Shown in pieces: positions 49,644 through 60,906 of a DNA stretch of 64,000 nt (within the stretch, counting starts at the first letter, position 1; each line of letters opens with the position of its first letter). The notes under the pieces are model-generated. The model ran no database searches, was not told the DNA's origin, and saw nothing but the letters and a program-made list of their open reading frames with translations. The DNA is taken from NCBI GenBank assembly GCA_919902515.1, contig CAKKRD010000014.1:35245-99244 (forward strand). The letters run 5' to 3'. Both the position numbers and the translations under genes were made by a program. The stretch is from Nitrosomonadaceae bacterium (GTDB lineage: Bacteria; Pseudomonadota; Gammaproteobacteria; Burkholderiales; Nitrosomonadaceae).

Positions 49644-50900
49644 TTATAAGGAATTCTCCCCATTGTAGATTATACGAGATGAAATGGTGCTAGCTGATCC
49701 AGCCATATCTGGTATCGCTGCGGGTTGGTCTGCAACAAAACTGATGCTGATTTTATCATGTGTGATCGGCTGAAAGCATTGGTTGGTAAAAGCGCGATAC
49801 TCAGGATGGGTGTGATAGCTCTCAATGACGTTGGCGTGCGCAAGCTGTACCAGCCAGCAGAAGCGGTATCGCGCTGGTTCGGCAATCGCCCAGCCAGCGA
49901 AAACGCGGCGTACACCGGGGATAGCACTTAAAGACGCGCGTCCTTGCGCTATCATGGCTTCCACCTGTTGCGTACTCACGTCTTCAGCGTTATAGATGAT
50001 GACATGCTCTACTGGTTGCCAAGGCCGGCACTGAATCAGAACCTCTGCCGCGCGTCCTGCCGACCCCCACAGGTGCATACAGAGTTTAATTTGCTCGCGC
50101 AGGCTATCTCTGACACCGCGCATCGTTTCGATATAGCCTTTGCCAGTGTCGGGCTGCAGATTGGAGCGAATTGTCCTGGCAGCGATATCGGATAATTCGG
50201 TGTAGCAGTTAATTTTAGCGATACCATTTAGAATCAATTTATGGTATTGCTCTTCGGTCAGTCCGCTACCGCCGTGCAGCACAAGCGGGATACCCAGCAT
50301 GTCATTGATGCGTTTCAAGCGCCCAAAATCCAGTTTAGTGCGACCCCGCTGGCGGCCATGCACCGTACCGATGGAGACCGCCAGACAGTCCACGCCCGTA
50401 CGCTCGGCATATGCTTTGGCCTCTTCTGCCGCAGTGTAAACACCCTCGCCGGGGTATTTGGCTGCGTTTTCACCCTCCCCACCGCCCACATACCCCAGCT
50501 CACCCTCTACGGCTGCGCCGCAGGCATGAGCCATATCTGCCACATGCCGGGTTTGAGCGATATTGACAGGAAATGACTCAAGCGAAGCATCCATCATCAC
50601 GCTATTGCAACCGAGATTAATTGCGCGCACGGCGGAGGCATGACTTGTCCCATGATCGGAATGGATGGCGATCGGTACCGAGGCGTTGCGTGCGGCATGT
50701 TCAACTGCCGGCATGATGAGTCCGAAGTCAAAATGCTCAAAGTGTGATTCAACAAGATTGAGAATGACGGGCGAACGACAGTGTTCTGCTGCCGTAACAA
50801 TCGCCTCCAAAAAATCAAGATTTACCAAGCCGAATCCACCTACCGCATAGTTATTATGGTAGGCATGATTCAGCATATCCCGCATATCCACGAGTGGCAT
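49644..50900 (-). CDS. Class II fructose-bisphosphate aldolase fused to C-terminal Dabb-like domain
   Basis: IAIHSDHGTSHASAVRAINLGCNSVMMDAS, LVLHGGSGLTEEQ; C-term VEHVIIYNAEDVSTQQVEAMIAQ..IPGVRRVFAGW..ESYHTHPEYRAFTNQCFQPITHDKISISF. Confidence 0.88.
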   Translation of the reverse strand: MPLVDMRDMLNHAYHNNYAVGGFGLVNLDFLEAIVTAAEHCRSPVILNLVESHFEHFDFGLIMPAVEHAARNASVPIAIHSDHGTSHASAVRAINLGCNSVMMDASLESFPVNIAQTRHVADMAHACGAAVEGELGYVGGGEGENAAKYPGEGVYTAAEEAKAYAERTGVDCLAVSIGTVHGRQRGRTKLDFGRLKRINDMLGIPLVLHGGSGLTEEQYHKLILNGIAKINCYTELSDIAARTIRSNLQPDTGKGYIETMRGVRDSLREQIKLCMHLWGSAGRAAEVLIQCRPWQPVEHVIIYNAEDVSTQQVEAMIAQGRASLSAIPGVRRVFAGWAIAEPARYRFCWLVQLAHANVIESYHTHPEYRAFTNQCFQPITHDKISISFVADQPAAIPDMAGSASTISSRIIYNGENSL

Positions 50901-50927
50901 GTTTTTCCCTATATCCTTTGCTGTGCT

Positions 50928-51290
50928 TTACACTTTTTCACACCCATGAATCAAGATCTGGTTGAGCGCTTGATGCAGGTCATCCAGTGCTGAGCCCATG
51001 ATGAGACCAGCGCAGTTATGATAAAGCCATAATTCACATGTGACGGGCTGATACAGATTATTGCGCGCGTGAATTTGAAATTCGCGCCATGCCATTACCG
51101 GTTGGTCATCGGCAAAACTGTCAACACATAACCAGATGGCGCTGTTAAGGATTACTACCAAACCGCGATGCAGCGGCAGTGGTACACGCAAGGGGCTGCC
51201 TAGTCGCAACAAGGCGAGGCGTCCCCGGTTATAACAGGCCGCTTCAATCTTCTTGGGAAAAATGCGCAAGGGGAGAGTCAACGTATCCAT
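50928..51290 (-). CDS. Uncharacterised CBB-locus-associated protein (member 2)
   Basis: AWREFQIHARNNLYQPVTCELWLYHNCAGLIMG aligns to AWRNFRSSARTSLEQPVEYDVVYYRHGQAAIMT of 48759 ORF; start refined. Confidence 0.75.
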   Translation of the reverse strand: MDTLTLPLRIFPKKIEAACYNRGRLALLRLGSPLRVPLPLHRGLVVILNSAIWLCVDSFADDQPVMAWREFQIHARNNLYQPVTCELWLYHNCAGLIMGSALDDLHQALNQILIHGCEKV

Positions 51291-51318
51291 ACCAGTTACA
51301 GCGCCATCGTTCACCTGT

Positions 51319-52290
51319 CTATTTTTTTGTTTCCGTATCGGTATTGGATTCACCATCGAGCTTGCCTTCGAGGAACACGCGGCTGGCTAGAATATCTTCC
51401 GCTTCAAGCGTCATGAGATCAATTTTGGCCAATGATTTCTTCGCTCCCTCAAACAAGCGATTGGCTTGGCGCAGCCGCGCCCGGTCAAGGGCGTTGCGAA
51501 TAGAGCGCGCGTTGGCGAAATGCTCCAGCTTCATGCGTAACCGGATATAGTCGTCGAATGCTTTTTCGCCCTCGGGACTGAAGCGGTAATTCTGCGCCGC
51601 CAGCATCAGTTTGGCGATTGCAAGCAATTCATCGGCGCTATAGTCGGGAAAGTCGATGTGGTGCGCGATACGCGAACGCATGCCAGGATTGCTATGGAAG
51701 AACTTTTCCATCCTGTCTTTATAGCCGGCCAGGATCACGACTAGGTCATCGCGGTTATTCTCCATCGTTTGCAGCAGGATTTCTATGGATTCAGCGCCAT
51801 AATCGCGTTCATTCTCGGGTTTATAGAGGTAATAGGCCTCATCGATAAACAGCACTCCCCCCATCGCTTTCTTCAGTACTTCTTTGGTCTTGGGGGCGGT
51901 ATGGCCAATATATTGACCCACCAGATCGTCGCGGGTGACGGAAACAAGGTGTCCTTCACGGACATAACCCAAGCGGTGTAAGATTTCGGCCATGCGTAGC
52001 GCTACAGTAGTCTTGCCGGTACCAGGGTTGCCGGTAAAACACATGTGTAGACTAGGTGCCCCGGCGGTCAGGCCCAATTTCTTGCGCACGCGGTCGACGA
52101 GCAATAGCGCCGCCGTCTCGCGGATGCGGGTTTTTACGGGTTTCAAGCCGATCAATTCACGATCAAGCTTATCCAGCACTTCCTTGATGTTGGAAGCGCG
52201 GAATTCTGCATCCAGATCAACCGGACTGCTATCGGAAGGGGTAAGTTCTTTCGTATGTTTTTTCACGTTTGATCCATACAATAAAGCCAT
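51319..52290 (-). CDS. cbbX: Red-type RuBisCO activase (AAA+)
   Basis: [74 protein letters not shown]; start refined. Confidence 0.95.
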   Translation of the reverse strand: MALLYGSNVKKHTKELTPSDSSPVDLDAEFRASNIKEVLDKLDRELIGLKPVKTRIRETAALLLVDRVRKKLGLTAGAPSLHMCFTGNPGTGKTTVALRMAEILHRLGYVREGHLVSVTRDDLVGQYIGHTAPKTKEVLKKAMGGVLFIDEAYYLYKPENERDYGAESIEILLQTMENNRDDLVVILAGYKDRMEKFFHSNPGMRSRIAHHIDFPDYSADELLAIAKLMLAAQNYRFSPEGEKAFDDYIRLRMKLEHFANARSIRNALDRARLRQANRLFEGAKKSLAKIDLMTLEAEDILASRVFLEGKLDGESNTDTETKK

Positions 52291-52460
52291 GCAAACTTCA
52301 TTCGGGAAATCTATCAACCAAAATGACAGTTGTCTTGTGCTGGAAATCGGTTTTATGCAACAACAATACGGCAAATTCTTCGCCAGCAACAAAGAGCAGA
52401 AGGGGAGACGATAGAAGTCAATTTCTGTAACTCGTCAGTCTTCCTCCCACCCCAATCATT

Positions 52461-52490
52461 TCCCTTCCCCTTCAAGAAAAGGGGAAGGGA
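52461..52490 (-). promoter_or_regulatory. 12-bp perfect hairpin in cbbS-cbbX intergenic region
   Basis: tcccttcccctt caagaa aaggggaaggga; no T-tract on the transcribed strand. Confidence 0.75.
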
Positions 52491-52498
52491 GTCCTTCG

Positions 52499-52933
52499 TT
52501 AATACCGCTCACCCTCCGGCTTGTCGGTCGCATAGGAGTGGATAGTGTAGCTAATACTCCGGCCTGCCCCTTCTTGCCGCACCACACCAAAGCCCGGCTC
52601 TGTCTTCGGCCGATTGACAATATATGACATAGTTGGGCTCTCCACCCCGCGCGTCGAGTTAAACGCGGTTACGCGGATATAGTGGTTCGGGAACGTCTTG
52701 CGGCAGCTGTTGATTTCCATCAGAATCCCAGCAGGGTCCTTCAGGTCAAACATCGGGTTGCCAAACATTTCCCAATAGGTATTGCGTGGATGTGGGTCAT
52801 CGGTGTACTCGATACCTATCGCCCAGCCGTTCTTCAACGCATATTTGATTTGCGCCGAGATTTGCTTGTCCGTCAGCGGGGGCAGGAAAGAGAACTGACC
52901 TTGCGTGATACGATTTCCTACATTGGTCATCAT
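52499..52933 (-). CDS. cbbS: RuBisCO small subunit, red-type form IC
   Basis: ITQGQFSFLPPLTDKQISAQIKYALKNGWAIGIEYTDDPHPRNTYWEMFG. Confidence 0.96.
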   Translation of the reverse strand: MMTNVGNRITQGQFSFLPPLTDKQISAQIKYALKNGWAIGIEYTDDPHPRNTYWEMFGNPMFDLKDPAGILMEINSCRKTFPNHYIRVTAFNSTRGVESPTMSYIVNRPKTEPGFGVVRQEGAGRSISYTIHSYATDKPEGERY

Positions 52934-52955
52934 AATTATTTTCTCCTAGGTATGG

Positions 52956-54539
<1,584 letters not shown>

Positions 54540-54550
54540 TCATGTAATAT

Positions 54551-54590
54551 AATTATCATAAATAACAATCAAACTTATCGATAAGCTTGA
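54551..54590. promoter_or_regulatory. Putative CbbR operator, form IC promoter
   Basis: Palindrome tcaaacttatcgataagcttga in the divergent cbbL/cbbR region. Confidence 0.55.
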
Positions 54591-54623
54591 TAGACTAATA
54601 TCTATGGATAACAGGAGTGATTC

Positions 54624-55616
54624 ATGCGTCATAGCACCTTGCGTCAACTTGAAGTTTTTGAAACCATTGCCCGTCTGGGAAGTTTTACACGCGCCGCAGA
54701 AGAGCTATTCTTGACTCAACCCACGGTGTCGATGCAAATCAAGAAATTAACCGATGCAGTCGGTTTGCCGCTGTTCGAGCAAGTTGGCAAGAAAATGTAT
54801 CTCACCGATGCCGGACGCGAGTTGCATCAAACCTGCCGCGGCATTTTCGAACACCTCACGCAGTTCGAGATGGTTGCGGCAGATATGAAAGGGCTGAAGG
54901 CTGGCAAACTGCGGCTTGCGGTGGTGACTACCGCAAAATATTTCGCGCCGCGCTTGCTGGGGATGTTTTGCCAGCAATATCCGGGCGTCGAGGTCTCGCT
55001 CAAAGTGTCCAACCGTGCGCGCGTATTGGAACGCTTGGCAGACAATCAGGACGATCTCTATATCTTGGGTCAGCCGCCGGAGGAAGTGGATGCGGTGGCA
55101 CAGGCGTTCTTGGAGAATTCGCTGGTCGTGCTTGCACCGGTCAATCATCCGCTTGCCAATAAGAAAAGAATCACGCTTAGGCGTATAGCCGAGGAACCAT
55201 TTTTATCGCGCGAACCCGGTTCCGGCACGCGCATTGCGACGGAACGTATTTTCTCTGAACAGGGTTTGAAATTAAGAATACGAATGGAATTAGGAAGTAA
55301 TGAGGCAATCAAGCAGGCCATTATTGGCGGCCTGGGCATTTCAGTCTTGTCACGCCACACATTGGCGCTGGATGCGCCCATGGGACAACTCGCTGTGCTC
55401 GATGTGCAGGGCTTTCCGATTGAGCGGCAGTGGTACTACGCCTACCCATCGGGGAAACAGTTGTCTATTGTGGCGCAGGCATTTTTGGGTTATTTACAGC
55501 AAGCGCCGCAGCTTTTGGTTGAAGTACCTTGCCACCACGCGAATACTGGACACTGCCCGCTTCTCCCCAATGGCAAGGATGGGACGACGTTAACGGGTAA
55601 GCCCCGCATAAAGTAA
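54624..55616 (+). CDS. cbbR: LysR-type regulator CbbR (form IC cluster)
   Basis: LRQLEVFETIARLGSFTRAAEELFLTQPTVSMQIKKL; divergent from cbbL. Confidence 0.93.
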   Translation: MRHSTLRQLEVFETIARLGSFTRAAEELFLTQPTVSMQIKKLTDAVGLPLFEQVGKKMYLTDAGRELHQTCRGIFEHLTQFEMVAADMKGLKAGKLRLAVVTTAKYFAPRLLGMFCQQYPGVEVSLKVSNRARVLERLADNQDDLYILGQPPEEVDAVAQAFLENSLVVLAPVNHPLANKKRITLRRIAEEPFLSREPGSGTRIATERIFSEQGLKLRIRMELGSNEAIKQAIIGGLGISVLSRHTLALDAPMGQLAVLDVQGFPIERQWYYAYPSGKQLSIVAQAFLGYLQQAPQLLVEVPCHHANTGHCPLLPNGKDGTTLTGKPRIK

Positions 55617-57917
55617 CGGCAATTTCTCCGGCAGCCGTTCCACATGATCCACTACCATATAATTCTTTGCGCCGAAAATACGAGACACGTATTGATCGGC
55701 GCGCGGGTCGAGGCTCATGCAATAAGTGACGACACCGGAACGGCCCGCTTCTTCCACAGCTTTCTTGGTGTCATAACGCAGGTACTGCGGGTCACGTACA
55801 TCCACATCCGCCGGCTCGCCGTCGGTGATCACCAGCAGCAGTTTTTTGGATGAGCGCTGCAGTTTGAGGTAATGGCTAGCGTGGCGGATGGCCGCGCCCA
55901 TCCGGGTGGAGAGTTGTCCGGTCATACCCGCCAGCCGGGCTTTGGATGCTTCATTGTAAGGCTGATCGAAATCCTTGTAGCGATAATACTCTACATCGTG
56001 GCGGCCATCAGAACAGAAACCATGGATGGCGAAAGGATCGCCAATTTTGTTGATTGCATTGGCCAGCAGTACGGTAGCCTGACGGGTGAGATCCAGCACC
56101 GAGAAATCCTGCCCCGCGACTTTCTCATTGGTGGATTCGGACAGGTCGAGCAGCACCAGTACCGAAATGTCGCGAATTTTCCTGACCGAGCGCATCATGA
56201 AGCGCGGATCGGGTTGCATCCCCATGCGCATGTCGATCATGGAAGAGATGGCGGCGTTAAGGTCGATCTCATCACCGTCTTCCAGTTTGCGGATGCGCTG
56301 CACGCCTTGTGGCTGCATCGCATCGAGCAGGAATTTCATGCGTGAAATCTCGCGCTTGTACTGCATGGCAATGTCGTCGATGAGTTGCGTATCGCCCGAT
56401 TTGGCGCGTTTCTCCTGCACCGTTACCCAGGCGGGGCGCTCAAGCTGAATCTGGTAATCCCATTCGGAATAATGATAAGGCTGCGATACCGGTTCCTTGC
56501 CTTCTGACTCATTGTAGGAAACGCCTGCGTCTTCATAGGGAAAGAATTCTGTTCCCATCACCCAGATTTCCTGTGCATCGTCGCCGGCACCTTCTACTTC
56601 GACCTCGTTGGCGAACTCCATCACATTGACATACTTGCGCACCTGTTTGGGTTCGTTATAGCCAGCGGACAGCGATTTTTCGAAATCGAATTCCTCAAAC
56701 TCCCAGAAATAGCGGTTGTCATCCAGATAGGGTGCCGTCAATTGATCGGTGCGCGGGTTGAAAGGAATTTTCTTGTCTTTAATCTTGTGGGCAAGCTGCA
56801 CACCGATTTCCCAGGATATGTGGTGGCTATCGAGTTTGTCCTGTACCCGAGCGAACAGCGTACGGCCATCGGCTACCCATGCATCATGGTCCTGATAGGA
56901 CGGATCAAGCAGCGCTCGCGCCAAACGGTTAAGGTAATCGCCGATGCTCGCGTTCATTTCCGGTGTAGCGCTGTGCAATGCTGCCCAGATCTGGCGCAGG
57001 CCGGGAAAGCGGCGGATCGAGAGCGCTTCGACGCGTGCGTCCTCAATCACCGCAATCACCGCCATCTGCAGGGGATTGAGTGCCTCGGCAGAAATGGGGG
57101 TTTTCGTTTCCACCAGGTGCGCGGCAGCGTGGGCTGCCGCCGCGCGATACACCTCGCTGGCAACGACATCGCCATGTGCGTCATAGGCATCTGGCAGGTG
57201 GATGAAATAGCCCTCGATAAAGGGCTGATAGCCTTCGCGCGTTTCGAAATCGCCGGAAGTCGGTTTCATGAAAAAATCCCGCGCCCACAATGCGCGCAGA
57301 TACATGTTGATACGGCGCTGCACATCCACGAACAGAGTACCCTTGCGTTCTCTCTGCAGCACCGCCAGCGATTCCTTGGAATCTAGGCCGAAATACTTGA
57401 TCTGTTCTTCATAATTTGTGCGGTGCGCATGCGCGCCCCACAATGCCCAGCGGCGCAGACCGCCCAGGGTCAGTTGTCCGAACAGCACATCCAGTTTGTC
57501 CAGCATGGGGCGTATACCGCGCGGTGCCTGTGCGATCAGGGTGTTGAGGAATTGCAGGTATTGCTGGAACAGTTGTGCGTCGCCTAGGCGTTTGGCTGCT
57601 GTGGGTGCAGTGGCGAGCACGAGTTCGATTACTGCGCCGGAGGTTCTTGAAGCCAGCATCAAAGCCGCCGTTGCAAGCTCACCCACGACATCCTCGCCCA
57701 CCTCTTTGGCCACCTCGGGGGCTTCATCGATCCAGGTATCCACCAGCCCGCGTCCGCGTCCCAAGCCACGCAACGCAGAGGCGCCTTTCAGGTAATTGTC
57801 CAGGCCGCGCGGGGAGAAGACCTTGGTGGCTTCCGGCCAGATGCCACGCAACAAGGCGATGGACTCGGGTTCCAGGTCTTCCAATAATTCTTTGTAGTCG
57901 TCGAGATTGACACTCAT
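55590..57917 (-). CDS. cbbO: RuBisCO activase-associated VWA protein
   Basis: VLVLLDLSESTNEKV MIDAS-like motif, 775 aa, adjacent to cbbQ. Confidence 0.94.
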   Translation of the reverse strand: MSVNLDDYKELLEDLEPESIALLRGIWPEATKVFSPRGLDNYLKGASALRGLGRGRGLVDTWIDEAPEVAKEVGEDVVGELATAALMLASRTSGAVIELVLATAPTAAKRLGDAQLFQQYLQFLNTLIAQAPRGIRPMLDKLDVLFGQLTLGGLRRWALWGAHAHRTNYEEQIKYFGLDSKESLAVLQRERKGTLFVDVQRRINMYLRALWARDFFMKPTSGDFETREGYQPFIEGYFIHLPDAYDAHGDVVASEVYRAAAAHAAAHLVETKTPISAEALNPLQMAVIAVIEDARVEALSIRRFPGLRQIWAALHSATPEMNASIGDYLNRLARALLDPSYQDHDAWVADGRTLFARVQDKLDSHHISWEIGVQLAHKIKDKKIPFNPRTDQLTAPYLDDNRYFWEFEEFDFEKSLSAGYNEPKQVRKYVNVMEFANEVEVEGAGDDAQEIWVMGTEFFPYEDAGVSYNESEGKEPVSQPYHYSEWDYQIQLERPAWVTVQEKRAKSGDTQLIDDIAMQYKREISRMKFLLDAMQPQGVQRIRKLEDGDEIDLNAAISSMIDMRMGMQPDPRFMMRSVRKIRDISVLVLLDLSESTNEKVAGQDFSVLDLTRQATVLLANAINKIGDPFAIHGFCSDGRHDVEYYRYKDFDQPYNEASKARLAGMTGQLSTRMGAAIRHASHYLKLQRSSKKLLLVITDGEPADVDVRDPQYLRYDTKKAVEEAGRSGVVTYCMSLDPRADQYVSRIFGAKNYMVVDHVERLPEKLPLLYAGLTR

Positions 57918-57980
57918 GCTGCGCCCACCTTTTTACTTGTGCTCAGCCTTCTGCTGCGAAGCAACTGTCGGAATCCGTTC

Positions 57981-58784
57981 TCAGAAGAAGGTTGTCACGG
58001 TCGCATCCAGCGCATCGCGCATGTCAGGGTCATCGGTGATCGGACGTACCAACGCAACGCGGCAGGCAGCGTGCGCATTCACTCCCTTGGCGATCAGGCT
58101 GCCTGCGTAAATCAGCATACGCGTGGAAATACCTTCATCCAGGCCGTGTCCTTTGAGGTTGCGCGCACGCTCGGCGATCGAAACCAGTTTGTCGGCCACC
58201 GCTTCGCTCACCCCGGTTTCGTGCATTACGATTTCCGTTTCAGTGGCATGATCGGGATAATTGAAATCCATCGCGCCGAAGCGTTGCTTGGTCGATTGTT
58301 TCAGATCTTTCATCAGACTCTGGTAACCGGGGTTATACGAGATCACCAGTTGGAAGTCGGCGTGGGCGTGAATCAACTCGCCTTTCTTTTCCAGCGGCAA
58401 TACCCGCCTATTATCGGTCAGCGGGTGGATCACCACGGTCGTGTCCTGCCGCGCTTCAACCACCTCATCCAGATAGCAGATAGCGCCATAACGTGCAGCG
58501 ATGGCGAGAGGACCGTCCTGCCAGCGCGTACCCTGGGCATCGAGCAGGAAGCGGCCGACCAGGTCGGAGGCGGTCATGTCTTCGTTGCACGCCACGGTGA
58601 TCAACGGTCTCTTCAGCTTCCATGCCATGTATTCGACAAAACGGGTCTTGCCGCAACCGGTCGGGCCTTTGAGCATCATGGGCATGCGCACAGAATAGGC
58701 AGCTTCGTACAATTCCACTTCGTCGGCAACGGCACGATAGTAGGGTTCTGTGGTAACTCGGTACTGGTCGATGATATTGCTCAT
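57981..58784 (-). CDS. cbbQ: RuBisCO activase AAA+ ATPase
   Basis: [46 protein letters not shown]; start refined. Confidence 0.95.
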   Translation of the reverse strand: MSNIIDQYRVTTEPYYRAVADEVELYEAAYSVRMPMMLKGPTGCGKTRFVEYMAWKLKRPLITVACNEDMTASDLVGRFLLDAQGTRWQDGPLAIAARYGAICYLDEVVEARQDTTVVIHPLTDNRRVLPLEKKGELIHAHADFQLVISYNPGYQSLMKDLKQSTKQRFGAMDFNYPDHATETEIVMHETGVSEAVADKLVSIAERARNLKGHGLDEGISTRMLIYAGSLIAKGVNAHAACRVALVRPITDDPDMRDALDATVTTFF

Positions 58785-58823
58785 GTTGGATTCCTCAATG
58801 TCACTGGTTGTTTGCGGATAAAC

Positions 58824-58859
58824 AAAAGCCCCCGACCCTTGCGGGCAGCGGGGGCTTTT
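58824..58859 (-). terminator. Rho-independent-type hairpin between cbbS (IA) and cbbQ
   Basis: AAAAGCCCCCG...CGGGGGCTTTT stem followed on minus strand by TTTTGTTTAT. Confidence 0.8.
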
Positions 58860-58877
58860 GGGCAACCTGGCCGCTGC

Positions 58878-59234
58878 TTAAACGGTTTTGCCGCGGTAAA
58901 TCACCATGGCTGCACCCTGGGATTGGTTGAAATTGTTGTAACCAATCAGACGCACATGGTTGTTCGGGTTGGCTTTGTGGCAAGCTTCAGCTTCTGCCAG
59001 CACGTGGTCCACGTCGGTTTCGCCGAACATGGGTAGTTTCCACATGTACCAGTAGGAGTCCATCAGGTACTCCGGCTCGGTATGCTCGATCGCGGGGTTC
59101 CAGCCCTTGCTCACCAGATAGGTCACCTGCTTTCTGATATTTTCTTCAGTCATCGCAGGCAGGTAAGAGAAGGTTTCGAACTTGCGGCTAGCCGGATCGC
59201 TTACGCGCGATTTGTAATCCATCACTTCACTCAT
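58878..59234 (-). CDS. cbbS: RuBisCO small subunit, green-type form IA
   Basis: [38 protein letters not shown]. Confidence 0.96.
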   Translation of the reverse strand: MSEVMDYKSRVSDPASRKFETFSYLPAMTEENIRKQVTYLVSKGWNPAIEHTEPEYLMDSYWYMWKLPMFGETDVDHVLAEAEACHKANPNNHVRLIGYNNFNQSQGAAMVIYRGKTV

Positions 59235-59299
59235 GATTCACTCCTTGAATTTAATTGTAGGGCGGGCTGGGCCTTAGACCATTACCCGCCCTGTATTGT

Positions 59300-60721
59300 T
59301 TACTTGTGGGCCACGTCCAGCTTGTCGACAGTGTCAAACTCGAACTTGATCTCTTTCCAGGTTTCCATGGCAATCTTCAGTTCGGGGCTATGGGCAGCGG
59401 CCTTGGTCAGGATATCCTTACCCGCTTTCTCAATCTCTACTCCCTGGTTACGCGCTTCCACACAGGCTTCCAGTGCGACACGATTGGCTGCGGCGCCAGC
59501 AGCATTGCCCCACGGATGACCCAGCGTACCACCACCGAATTGTAGACACGCATCATCGCCGAAGATGGCAACCAGCGCAGGCATGTGCCATACATGAATA
59601 CCGCCGGAAGCGACCGGGAACACGCCAGGCATGGAACCCCAGTCCTGGTCGAAGAACAGACCACGGCTGCGATCTTCCTTGACGAATTTGTCGCGCATGG
59701 TGTCAATCCAGCCCAGCGTCGCCTCACGATCGCCTTCCAGTTTGCCGACCACGGTACCCGAGTGCAGGTGATCGCCCCCGGACAAACGCAGGATTTTGGT
59801 CAACACGCGGAAATGTATACCATGGTGCGGATTGCGGTCGAGAACAGCGTGCATGGCGCGGTGAATGTGCAACAACATGCCATTGTTACGGCACCAGTTG
59901 GCCAGACCCGTGTTAGCGGTTAAACCGCCGGTCAAGTAGTCATGCATGATAATCGGTGCGCCCAATTCCTTGGCAAACTCGGCACGCTTGTACATTTCTT
60001 CCGGGGTTGGTGCGGTCACGTTAAGGTAGTGACCTTTGCGCTCGCCGGTTTCACGCTCGGCCTTTTGGCAAGCTTCCACCACGAATTCGAAACGATCACG
60101 CCAACGCATGAACGGCTGGCTATTGACGTTTTCGTCGTCCTTGGTTAAATCCAGACCGCCACGCAGGCATTCATACACGGCGCGGCCGTAGTTCTTGGCA
60201 GACAAACCCAGCTTGGGCTTGATAGTGCAACCCAACAGCGCGCGGCCATATTTGTTCAAGCGATCACGTTCCACCTGAATACCGGCGGGAGGGCCACCAC
60301 AAGTCTTCACATAAGCGATGGGGAAGCGTATATCTTCCAAACGCAGCGCGCGCAAGGCTTTGAAGCCGAACACGTTACCGACCAGCGAAGTCAGCACGTT
60401 AACCACGGAACCCTCTTCGAACAGGTCGATCGGGTAAGCCACGAAAGCATAGAAGCAGGTGTCATCGCCAGGTACGTCTTCGATGCGGTAAGCGCGGCCT
60501 TTGTAGTAGTCCAGATCGGTCAGCAGATCGGTCCACACCGTGGTCCAGGTACCGGTGGAAGATTCGGCAGCTACTGCAGCAGCCACTTCTTCACGGGGTA
60601 CACCCGCCTGCGGGGTAATCTTGAAACAGGCCAGGAGATCGGTAGCCAGCGGGGTGTAATCCGGCGTCCAATAGGTATGCCGGTATTCTTTTACACCGGC
60701 GTTATATGTTTTCACTGCCAT
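59300..60721 (-). CDS. cbbL: RuBisCO large subunit, green-type form IA
   Basis: [47 protein letters not shown]. Confidence 0.98.
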   Translation of the reverse strand: MAVKTYNAGVKEYRHTYWTPDYTPLATDLLACFKITPQAGVPREEVAAAVAAESSTGTWTTVWTDLLTDLDYYKGRAYRIEDVPGDDTCFYAFVAYPIDLFEEGSVVNVLTSLVGNVFGFKALRALRLEDIRFPIAYVKTCGGPPAGIQVERDRLNKYGRALLGCTIKPKLGLSAKNYGRAVYECLRGGLDLTKDDENVNSQPFMRWRDRFEFVVEACQKAERETGERKGHYLNVTAPTPEEMYKRAEFAKELGAPIIMHDYLTGGLTANTGLANWCRNNGMLLHIHRAMHAVLDRNPHHGIHFRVLTKILRLSGGDHLHSGTVVGKLEGDREATLGWIDTMRDKFVKEDRSRGLFFDQDWGSMPGVFPVASGGIHVWHMPALVAIFGDDACLQFGGGTLGHPWGNAAGAAANRVALEACVEARNQGVEIEKAGKDILTKAAAHSPELKIAMETWKEIKFEFDTVDKLDVAHK

Positions 60722-60850
60722 AGCGTTTCCTCCAGTTAAATCCCGCTCATTTCCCGCAGAAGGAGAAATCGGGAGATCGTGTTACGAACATGACCATTTG
60801 CAAATTCCAGTCATAACTATATAGGCGAAGAACCATAAGAACAAATTAAT

Positions 60851-60885
60851 AATTATGATAATCATGATAAGATTAAGCTTATCAT
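60851..60885. promoter_or_regulatory. Putative CbbR operator, form IA promoter
   Basis: atgataatcat and gataag-attaag-cttatc palindromes in divergent region. Confidence 0.55.
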
Positions 60886-60906
60886 TCCCTGTAGCGTATC
60901 CAACCC

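Noticed and set aside
57939-59036. 365-aa plus-strand ORF
   Set aside because: Antisense to cbbQ and cbbS
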